This document shows positions 14,402 through 20,025 of a stretch of DNA of 20,025 nucleotides, piece after piece (position 1 is the stretch's first letter; each line of letters starts with the position of its first letter). The translations under genes were made by a program, and so were the position numbers. Under the pieces are notes generated by a model. That model did not search any database and had not been told where the DNA came from. It saw only the letters and a list, made by a program, of their open reading frames with translations. The DNA lies in assembly GCA_027858215.1 (NCBI GenBank), contig JAQIDD010000218.1, positions 1-20,025 on the forward strand, written 5' to 3'. Source of the stretch: Candidatus Delongbacteria bacterium. Lineage in GTDB: Bacteria > Bacteroidota > Bacteroidia > Bacteroidales > ML635J-15.

Positions 14402-16627
14402 TTACAGGATACTGTATGCAACAGCAAGGCCAACAGTCACTACCGATGACATTGTCATCAATTTAATAAGGATGTTGAGACTGGGGCCTGAAGTGTCTTT
14501 AAAGGGATCACCAACGGTATCTCCTGTGATAGCAGCATTATGACTATCAGAACCTTTACCACCGTGATGTCCTTCTTCAATGTATTTTTTGGCATTGTCC
14601 CATGCTCCGCCTGCATTGGCCATAAAGATAGCCATGGCAAAACCAGAAGTAATGGTTCCAATTAATAGCCCTACAACACCACCAACACCAAATATCAATC
14701 CCACAATTACAGGAATGAAAATAGCGGTAAGCGAAGGTAACATCATTTCCCGTTGGGCCGCTTTGGTTGATATGGAAACACAACGTTCGTAATCAGGTGT
14801 GCCTGTACCTTCTTTAATACCAGGAATTTCCTTAAACTGACGGCGGACTTCATCCACCATTTTCTGGGCAGCTCTGCCAACGGAATTCATTGTCATACCA
14901 CTGAAAAGGAAAACACCGAGGACACCGATAAAAATACCGGCTAATACAACGGGGTTCATTAAATGAATCTCAAAATGGTAGATATAATCAATAAAAGTAG
15001 CGTATTGAGCTTCCACAGGACCAAATTTGCCGTGAATAATGAATTCAGGTGTATCAAGTATTTTGACAAACATCATTTTCACTTCTTCCATATACGAAGC
15101 CAGCAATGCCAACGCTGTAAGAGCAGCACTACCAATAGCAAATCCTTTTCCGGTTGCTGCTGTTGTATTTCCAAGGGCATCAAGAGCGTCGGTGCGTTCT
15201 CTGACTTTGGGATCAAGCTTACTCATTTCTGCGTTTCCACCTGCATTGTCAGCAATCGGTCCATAAGCATCTGTCGCCAGGGTTATTCCAAGAGTTGATA
15301 ACATACCAACTGCAGCAATACCGATTCCGTACAGTCCGTAATTCAGGCTTTCGGCAGCAAAACTAAAGTTTGAAGAGAACAGGAATGACAGCATAATTGC
15401 AACCACAATGATTGCCAGCGGAACAGCTGTGGATATCAGGCCTGTGCCAACACCACTGATAATGACTGTTGCATGACCTGTTTCTGCGGATTTAGCAATT
15501 TTCTTAGTTGGTTTATAAGCTGAGGCAGTGAAATATTCGGTTGATTGTCCGATGCCGATACCAGCCAGGAGGCCAATGGCAATTGATCCCCAGATACCCC
15601 AAATGTTAACCACTTCATGGTTATGGAAATTCAGGGCATATAAAATGAGGAAAGAAAAGACCAATATCAAGCCGGCACTAATATTAACACCAAAGCTAAG
15701 CGATTTCAATAATTGCTTTTGTGACGCCCCTTCTTTTGTTCTCACCATAAAAATACCAAAGATAGAAAGCATGGTACCCACAGCAGCGATAAGCATAGGG
15801 GCCAATACAGCGTTCATTTGCATCTCAGGGGCACCCATAAATGCGGCTGCACCAAGCAGTGCTGTAGCAAGTATGGATCCTGCGAATGATTCAAACAAAT
15901 CTGCGCCCATGCCGGCCACGTCACCAACGTTATCACCAACATTATCAGCAATGGTAGCAGGATTACGCGGGTCATCTTCAGGAATCCCAGCTTCAATCTT
16001 ACCTACAAGGTCGGCACCAACATCAGCGGCTTTTGTGTAAATACCACCACCAACACGTGCAAACAGAGCCTGTGTGGAAGCCCCCATTCCAAATGTCAGC
16101 ATGGTAGCAGTAATTGTCAGGAGCTTAAAGCCAGCTTCTGCTTCGGGCACAGCTAAATTTAATACTATAAACCAGAGTGACACATCAATCAAAACAAGGC
16201 CAACAACGACAAGTCCCATAACAGCACCACTTCTGAAAGCAAGTTTCAGCGATTTGTCAAGTGAACTTCTTGCAGCGTGGGCTGTTCGGGCAGAAGCAAA
16301 GGTTGCAGTTTTCATACCAAAATACCCAGCCAGGGCAGAAAAACTACCACCAGTCAAAAATGCAAATGGAACCCATTCGTTTTGTACGCCTAAGCCATAA
16401 GCTAAAATTGAAAAAATCACAGTAATGATGAGAAATACCAGAAAAACAACTTTGTATTGTTGTCTCAGATAGGAATTTGCCCCTTTTCGTACATGGGCGG
16501 CAATCCTTTTCATAGTATCAGTTCCTTCATCATTTCTAAGCATTTTTTTATAAAAGAAAAATGCAAAACCCAGTGCTAAAACCGAACTCACTGGCACTAA
16601 CCAAAATAACAATGGTAATTCTGACAT
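14402..16627 (-). CDS. hppA: K+-dependent membrane-bound pyrophosphatase (ion-pumping)
   Basis: 741 residues with about 16 membrane spans. It couples PPi hydrolysis to Na+ and/or H+ export across the inner membrane. The substrate site is the long acidic loop GGGIYTKAADVGADLVGK (193-210), then IEAGIPEDDPRNPATIADNVGDNVGDVAGMGAD (211-243 region), with the second site at DAYGPIADNAGGNAEMS (453-469) and the third at GDTVGDPFKDTSGP near the C-terminus. After GNTT the sequence is A490-A-T-G493-KG; Ala and Gly at these positions mark the K+-dependent subfamily, whereas K+-independent enzymes have Lys there. K+-dependent bacterial enzymes are often Na+ pumps, so Na+ (or Na+/H+) transport is inferred, not shown. 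It has its own promoter, a strong ribosome binding site and a terminator. Confidence 0.95.
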   Translation of the reverse strand: MSELPLLFWLVPVSSVLALGFAFFFYKKMLRNDEGTDTMKRIAAHVRKGANSYLRQQYKVVFLVFLIITVIFSILAYGLGVQNEWVPFAFLTGGSFSALAGYFGMKTATFASARTAHAARSSLDKSLKLAFRSGAVMGLVVVGLVLIDVSLWFIVLNLAVPEAEAGFKLLTITATMLTFGMGASTQALFARVGGGIYTKAADVGADLVGKIEAGIPEDDPRNPATIADNVGDNVGDVAGMGADLFESFAGSILATALLGAAAFMGAPEMQMNAVLAPMLIAAVGTMLSIFGIFMVRTKEGASQKQLLKSLSFGVNISAGLILVFSFLILYALNFHNHEVVNIWGIWGSIAIGLLAGIGIGQSTEYFTASAYKPTKKIAKSAETGHATVIISGVGTGLISTAVPLAIIVVAIMLSFLFSSNFSFAAESLNYGLYGIGIAAVGMLSTLGITLATDAYGPIADNAGGNAEMSKLDPKVRERTDALDALGNTTAATGKGFAIGSAALTALALLASYMEEVKMMFVKILDTPEFIIHGKFGPVEAQYATFIDYIYHFEIHLMNPVVLAGIFIGVLGVFLFSGMTMNSVGRAAQKMVDEVRRQFKEIPGIKEGTGTPDYERCVSISTKAAQREMMLPSLTAIFIPVIVGLIFGVGGVVGLLIGTITSGFAMAIFMANAGGAWDNAKKYIEEGHHGGKGSDSHNAAITGDTVGDPFKDTSGPSLNILIKLMTMSSVVTVGLAVAYSIL

Positions 16628-16636
16628 ACTTTAGTT

Positions 16637-16642
16637 CCTCCT
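16637..16642 (-). promoter_or_regulatory. Strong Shine-Dalgarno of hppA
   Basis: AGGAGG on the minus strand lies 9 bases before the ATG at 16625-16627 and fixes that start. It stands out because other genes in this window, as in most Bacteroidota, have no recognisable Shine-Dalgarno. Confidence 0.75.
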
Positions 16643-16689
16643 TTTTTTAAATTATGTTTCATTTTATTTTACTTTCAATTTTGAAGCGG

Positions 16690-16721
16690 CAAAAATATCT
16701 GTTAACAAACATAAAAACAAG
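16690..16721 (-). promoter_or_regulatory. Predicted promoter of hppA
   Basis: On the minus strand TATTTTTG (16690-16697) is an exact TAnnTTTG -7 box, and CTTG (16718-16721) sits 20 bases upstream as a one-mismatch -33 box. The leader would be about 55-60 bases and includes the Shine-Dalgarno. Confidence 0.5.
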
Positions 16722-16844
16722 AAAAAAGGTAAAAATTTTCCGTTTATTTATTTGATTTTCACAAGTGTAGTTTATATTTGTAAACTGCAAGGTATTTTTC
16801 GTTGTTTTTGCACTCCCAGCTAATAGTAACTACCCATAACCTCG

Positions 16845-16881
16845 CCACCGTTTCTAACGTTTCAAGCTTTAGAAACGGTGG
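16845..16881. repeat. Perfect 13-bp inverted repeat
   Basis: CCACCGTTTCTAA (16845-16857) pairs exactly with TTAGAAACGGTGG (16869-16881) around an 11-base loop. On the + strand it is followed by gaaagttaaaaaa, on the minus strand by no T run, so it is not a standard terminator. It could belong to a REP-like family. Confidence 0.65.
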
Positions 16882-16942
16882 AAAGTTAAAAAAGGGGAAG
16901 GGCTTAGATAAAATGTTCTTTTTGCAGCCTGACGAAGGCCGG

Positions 16943-17048
16943 TATCCTGTGTTTTGGTACAGCGAACTGTCTGCCCTCACGGCAGATTGATTGGCAATGA
17001 AATCCTGTCCGGGAGGATAGCAACAGCCGTTGTACCGGAACACAGATA
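16943..17048. repeat. Imperfect 22-bp inverted repeat enclosing smaller hairpins (structured element)
   Basis: The left arm 16943-16964 (tatcctgtgttttggtacagcg) and right arm 17028-17048 are near reverse complements, with 3-4 mismatches and a one-base bulge. G-T pairs would be allowed in RNA. Inside are a short hairpin at ctgcc-ctca-ggcag (16970-16985) and one at atcc...ggat (17002-17018). The enclosed layout resembles a cruciform, a multi-branched RNA or a non-autonomous mobile element. No open frame of quality runs through it. Confidence 0.5.
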
Positions 17049-17116
17049 AAGGCAGTAGGCAGAGACTATGTTTGACGATATCAACAATGCTCCCGCTGCC
17101 CACCAAATCATCTGTC

Positions 17117-17638
17117 TTATTTATGGGAATAATTGCAATTTTTGTGTTTTGTAAAAATCAGTTTGTCTTTATCGTAGCCGTTTTTCTTCATGATATCAAA
17201 CAAATGCTGCATGGTATCATCGGGCAGCTTGTTTTCACGTGCCAATATCCAGAAATAATCTTTTTTCGGACTGCCAACAAGTGCCCATTGATAATCATTG
17301 TCCAGGGCAATAATCCAGTAACCGGCTCTGAACGGCCAGAAAAATTGCACTTTAAGTTTGGTGTTTTGGCTTCCTTTGACAGGAAAAGCTTTCCCTTTGA
17401 TGTCTTTGGCCTCATCGTTTTTTCGGCAACGGTTGATGACCCGGACAAAACGTCCATTTGGGATATAGGTAGCCGTAACGCATTCGCAGTCTTTTTCAAA
17501 GCTGGTTGGGTAGCGTGCAATTTCATACCAGGTGCCAGCATATTTATCAATGTCAACGGAGCCAACTTGTGTAGGTGTATCTGTGGTTTTGCAGGAAAAT
17601 AACATAACAGGGAATATAAAAAAGATGAATTTTTTCAT
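17117..17638 (-). CDS. Lipocalin family lipoprotein (Blc-like)
   Basis: 173 residues. Signal peptide MKKFIFFIFPVML with lipobox LFSC, so Cys16 is expected to be lipidated and the protein membrane-anchored. The lipocalin signature GTWYEIARYP (35-44) is followed by the eight-stranded barrel strands with TATYIPNGRFVRVINRC, AFPVKGSQNTKLKVQFFWPF and YWIIALDNDYQWALVGSPKKDYFWILAR, all typical of bacterial Blc. Blc binds lysophospholipids or fatty acids at the outer membrane and is linked to envelope stress. It appears monocistronic, with a good promoter upstream (17666-17697). Confidence 0.93.
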   Translation of the reverse strand: MKKFIFFIFPVMLFSCKTTDTPTQVGSVDIDKYAGTWYEIARYPTSFEKDCECVTATYIPNGRFVRVINRCRKNDEAKDIKGKAFPVKGSQNTKLKVQFFWPFRAGYWIIALDNDYQWALVGSPKKDYFWILARENKLPDDTMQHLFDIMKKNGYDKDKLIFTKHKNCNYSHK

Positions 17639-17665
17639 TTTGTGTGATCTTAGATATTAACACTA

Positions 17666-17697
17666 CAAATGTATGCAAATTTTGTTCACGGGTGAAA
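17666..17697 (-). promoter_or_regulatory. Predicted promoter of the lipocalin gene
   Basis: On the minus strand TACATTTG (17666-17673) is an exact TAnnTTTG -7 box. TTTC (17694-17697), 20 bases upstream, is a one-mismatch -33 TTTG. The start codon lies 28 bases downstream of the -7 box. Confidence 0.5.
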
Positions 17698-17752
17698 TAA
17701 TCATAGCTTGACAATGTCAATACAAACGCCGATTTGCTGTGCGGAAAACTTG

Positions 17753-18970
17753 TTATTTCCTGTACTGTTCGAGGTTGGTAATTTGCAGTTTATCTTTCGC
17801 CAGTTTTTCAGTGAGGACAAATTTTTTGGCGTTGTTTGAGGGCAGTTCAAACATGGCATCGGTCATGATGTTTTCACAGATGCCGCGAAGCCCCCTGGCG
17901 CCAAGTTTATATTTTGCAGCTACATCAACGATATAGTCAAGGGCTTCTTTCTGAACAGAAAATTCAATATCGTCAATTTCAAAGAGGTATTTATATTGTT
18001 TGATGAGTGAATTTTTAGGTTCGGTGAGGATACGTTTGAGGGCATCTTTGCTCAATTCGTTGAGGTAAGATACCACAGGCAGGCGCCCAATGATTTCAGG
18101 AATCAGACCATAAGCCCGCAAGTCTTCGCTGGTAACGTATTTAATGAGGTTGTTTTTGTCAATTTTTTCACGTTGTTGCTGAGCGCCGTACCCCACTACT
18201 TTCGTATTCAGGCGGTTGGCGATGTTTTTTTCGATGCCTTCGAAAGCACCGCCAACAATAAACAGGATATTATTGGTATTAACGGGAATCATACGTTGTT
18301 CGGGATGTTTTCTGCCTCCTTGTGGTGGTACGTTGACAACAGAGCCTTCGAGCAATTTCAGGATAGCCTGTTGCACACCCTCGCCTGAGACATCACGGGT
18401 AATGGATGGGTTATCGCCTTTGCGTGCAATTTTATCAATTTCATCAATAAAGACAATGCCGTGTTCGGCGGATGCCGTATCGTAGTCTGCTGACTGCAGA
18501 AGGCGTGTCAGAATGCTTTCCACGTCTTCCCCCACATACCCAGCTTCTGTGAGTACGGTAGCGTCCACAATGGTAAAAGGCACATCAAGCATGCGGGCAA
18601 TGGTACGGGCCATCAGAGTTTTTCCTGTTCCGGTACGTCCAATCAGGATGATATTGGATTTCTCAATATCCACATCATCGCGTTTTATATGTTTTACCGA
18701 CAGGCGTTTATAATGATTGTAAACAGCAACAGCAACGGTTTTTTTAGCTTCATCCTGGTCAACAACATACTGGTCAATGAATCGTTTGATGTCTTTGGGT
18801 TTATTGTGTTTTAAAATTTCGGGATCAAAGTCATGTGTTTCCTGCAGTTCTGCTTTGACAATATCCATGGCTTTTTCGGCACACTCATCACAGATATAAC
18901 CCTCAGCACCACTGATAAGCATATTGACTTCATTGCGGTCGCGTTCACAAAATGAGCATTTATCAATCAT
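17753..18970 (-). CDS. clpX: ClpX, ATP-dependent unfoldase of the ClpXP protease
   Basis: 405 residues. The N-terminal zinc-binding domain has Cys5, Cys8, Cys27 and Cys30. The AAA+ module has Walker A GRTGTGKT (111-118), pore-1 loop GYVG (144-147), Walker B IVFIDEID (172-179), the RKH loop (220-222), the arginine-finger region and sensor 2 GARGLRG near 365. It recognises tagged or unfolded substrates, threads them through the pore and feeds ClpP. The loop that docks on ClpP, IGF in E. coli, reads VGY (259-261). It is the last gene of tig-clpP-clpX, 6 bp after clpP. No strong hairpin terminator was seen downstream, only a 5-bp stem at 17708-17720. Confidence 0.97.
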   Translation of the reverse strand: MIDKCSFCERDRNEVNMLISGAEGYICDECAEKAMDIVKAELQETHDFDPEILKHNKPKDIKRFIDQYVVDQDEAKKTVAVAVYNHYKRLSVKHIKRDDVDIEKSNIILIGRTGTGKTLMARTIARMLDVPFTIVDATVLTEAGYVGEDVESILTRLLQSADYDTASAEHGIVFIDEIDKIARKGDNPSITRDVSGEGVQQAILKLLEGSVVNVPPQGGRKHPEQRMIPVNTNNILFIVGGAFEGIEKNIANRLNTKVVGYGAQQQREKIDKNNLIKYVTSEDLRAYGLIPEIIGRLPVVSYLNELSKDALKRILTEPKNSLIKQYKYLFEIDDIEFSVQKEALDYIVDVAAKYKLGARGLRGICENIMTDAMFELPSNNAKKFVLTEKLAKDKLQITNLEQYRK

Positions 18971-18976
18971 ACAAGC

Positions 18977-19663
18977 TTAATCTGATTTGTTGTTTTTTCG
19001 TGTCAGCACTTCATCAATCATGCCGTATTTTTTAGCTTCATCGGCTGTCATCCAGTAATCCCTGTCAGAATCTTTTTCCACTTTTTTCAGGGGTTTGCCG
19101 GAGTGTTTTGCTATGATTTCATACAATTCGGTTCTGAGTTTGAGAATTTCCCTGGTAGTTATTTCAAGATCTGATGCCTGTCCCTGTGCGCCACCCATGG
19201 GTTGATGAATCATGATGCGGGAATGTGTCAGTGCAGTACGTTTTCCGTAAGTACCTGCACACAATAAAACTGCGCCCATTGAGGCAGCCATGCCGGTACA
19301 GATGGTTGCAACGTCAGAGCTGATGTATTGCATGGTATCGTAAATACCCAATCCTGCGTGAACAGATCCGCCAGGCGTGTTGAAATAAATCTGGATGTCT
19401 TTTTCGGGATCATTGGATTCCAGATACAGCAATTGTGCCTGGATGACATTGGCTGCATAATCATCAATGGGAAGGCCCAAAAAGATAATGCGGTCCATCA
19501 TCAGACGTGAAAACACATCCATGGTAGCGATGTTCATCCGGCGTTCTTCAATGATGGTAGGGGAAATATAACTGGATGTTACTTTGGCATAATCATCAAG
19601 CGTTTGGCTGTTGATACCAAGATGACCTGTAGCGTATTTATAAAAATCATTTTTCTTATTCAT
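18977..19663 (-). CDS. clpP: ClpP, ATP-dependent Clp protease proteolytic subunit
   Basis: 228 residues. The serine protease triad is S128 (GMAASMGA), H153 (MIHQPMGG) and D202 (DRDYWM). The oxyanion GGS motif (98-100) and the handle helix GGAQGQASDLEI are present. It forms a 14-mer chamber capped by ClpX. The N-terminal 25-30 residues exceed the E. coli mature form and may be a processed propeptide. It begins 5 bp after the tig stop and ends 6 bp before clpX, so the three are one operon. Confidence 0.97.
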   Translation of the reverse strand: MNKKNDFYKYATGHLGINSQTLDDYAKVTSSYISPTIIEERRMNIATMDVFSRLMMDRIIFLGLPIDDYAANVIQAQLLYLESNDPEKDIQIYFNTPGGSVHAGLGIYDTMQYISSDVATICTGMAASMGAVLLCAGTYGKRTALTHSRIMIHQPMGGAQGQASDLEITTREILKLRTELYEIIAKHSGKPLKKVEKDSDRDYWMTADEAKKYGMIDEVLTRKNNKSD

Positions 19664-19668
19664 AAGCT

Positions 19669-20025
19669 TTATTTTTTGTCTTCAAAAAAAGATTTGAATT
19701 TATCAAAAGATACGGTTTTTTCGTCCAGTTTAATGTTTTCTTTTAACACGTCCATGATTTTGTTTTCCATTGCTTTATCGGCAATTTTCCTGCGCGTGTC
19801 TTCGTCTTTTAAAATTTCCTGGGCATATTTTTCGAGTTGTTCATCGGGAACATAACTCATGCCGTACTGGCGAAATTGCGCTTCAGCATAACTTTTAGCA
19901 GCACCAAGGAGTTCTTCCGGTTTGAGGTCAAGTTCATGTTGTTTTGCAATTTCATTGGTGATGATTTGCCACTTCATGTCTTTGACAAAATTATCCCAGT
20001 CTTCTTCAAATTTTTCTTTGGTAAG
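19669..20025 (-). CDS. tig: Trigger factor, C-terminal end (5' part outside window)
   Basis: The frame is open to the right edge; the Met at 19977 is internal. The 118 visible residues (LTKEKFEEDW...MKWQIITNEIAKQHEL...EDKK) are the helical C-terminal chaperone domain of trigger factor. They include YAEAQFRQYG, a long charged helix DEQLEKYAQEIL and KAMENKIMDVLKENIKLDEKTVSFDKF, typical of the last arm. The ribosome-binding and prolyl isomerase domains lie upstream. Its place directly before clpP and clpX is the standard order and supports the identification. Confidence 0.92.
   Translation of the reverse strand, partial: LTKEKFEEDWDNFVKDMKWQIITNEIAKQHELDLKPEELLGAAKSYAEAQFRQYGMSYVPDEQLEKYAQEILKDEDTRRKIADKAMENKIMDVLKENIKLDEKTVSFDKFKSFFEDKK

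Larger units (their letters stand above)
16628..17116. other. 489-bp gene-free region between the lipocalin gene and hppA
   Basis: It contains the hppA promoter and leader (16628-16721), then about 120 bp of AT-rich DNA. From about 16840 to 17100 there is a GC-richer block full of inverted repeats (listed separately). Frames crossing this block have low-complexity or odd translations that match no family I recognise, so I treat it as non-coding. A degraded mobile element or structured RNA is possible. Confidence 0.6.

Noticed and set aside
15528..16040. 170-residue plus-strand open frame inside hppA
   Set aside because: It is antisense to highly conserved hppA catalytic segments, and its Ala/Ser/Pro-rich translation is a typical shadow of a membrane protein gene.
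16759..17106. 115-residue minus-strand open frame in the hairpin-rich region
   Set aside because: Its translation matches no family I recognise and it runs through the inverted repeats and over the hppA promoter boxes' flank; it is best explained as chance within a structured non-coding block.
17708..17720. Small hairpin after clpX as a possible terminator
   Set aside because: The stem is only 5 bp, with no T run on the minus strand; too weak to call.
1..20025. tRNA, rRNA, CRISPR, phage or insertion sequence genes
   Set aside because: No cloverleaf with a conserved T-arm, no rRNA-like stretch, no regularly spaced repeats and no transposase or integrase motifs were seen.

Overview
The window looks like chromosomal DNA from a Bacteroidota bacterium, probably a Bacteroidales- or Marinilabiliales-type anaerobe or fermenter. 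The signs are a TonB-dependent receptor barrel, secreted proteins with type IX secretion (T9SS) sorting tails, TAnnTTTG-like -7 promoter boxes, few Shine-Dalgarno sequences, AT-rich intergenic DNA, a 2[4Fe-4S] ferredoxin and a K+-dependent membrane pyrophosphatase. The taxon is inferred from gene content only. No rRNA, tRNA, CRISPR, transposase or phage gene was seen.

Layout. 1-1491 (+) is the C-terminal part of a TonB-dependent receptor; its stop codon overlaps tail-to-tail with the next cluster. 1488-5213 (-) is a phosphoglycerate kinase (PGK) cluster: a 794-residue protein made of two complete PGK units fused head to tail, then a separate, strongly divergent 433-residue PGK paralogue. 5340-6878 (-) is a YifB/ComM AAA+ ATPase, and 6993-7163 (-) is a 56-residue ferredoxin with its own terminator. 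7356-9302 (-) is a secreted M1-type metallopeptidase, preceded by 9322-9963 (-), which looks like the stump of a much longer secreted beta-propeller protein. After a 414-bp intergenic region with a long imperfect palindrome come two + strand genes one base apart: an AI-2E/PerM family membrane protein and an aspartate kinase. Converging on them is uracil phosphoribosyltransferase (-). Then come a secreted thioredoxin-like protein (-), the pyrophosphatase hppA (-) with a clear terminator, promoter and Shine-Dalgarno, a structured non-coding region, a lipocalin lipoprotein (-), and the conserved order tig-clpP-clpX (all -, tig running off the right edge).

How the genes work together. tig, clpP and clpX form a protein folding and quality-control operon. 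The PGK cluster serves the ATP-yielding or ATP-using PGK step of glycolysis/gluconeogenesis. HppA recovers energy from pyrophosphate as an ion gradient, which fits an energy-limited anaerobe, as does the ferredoxin. The remaining genes are ordinary housekeeping or cell-surface functions.

The most unusual feature is the three-copy PGK locus: two fused, apparently active PGK units that share an Asp-to-Asn change in a signature motif, beside a third PGK-fold protein that has lost the conserved HRAH arginine and the usual nucleotide-site loop. Second is a hairpin-rich non-coding block at about 16.84-17.05 kb.
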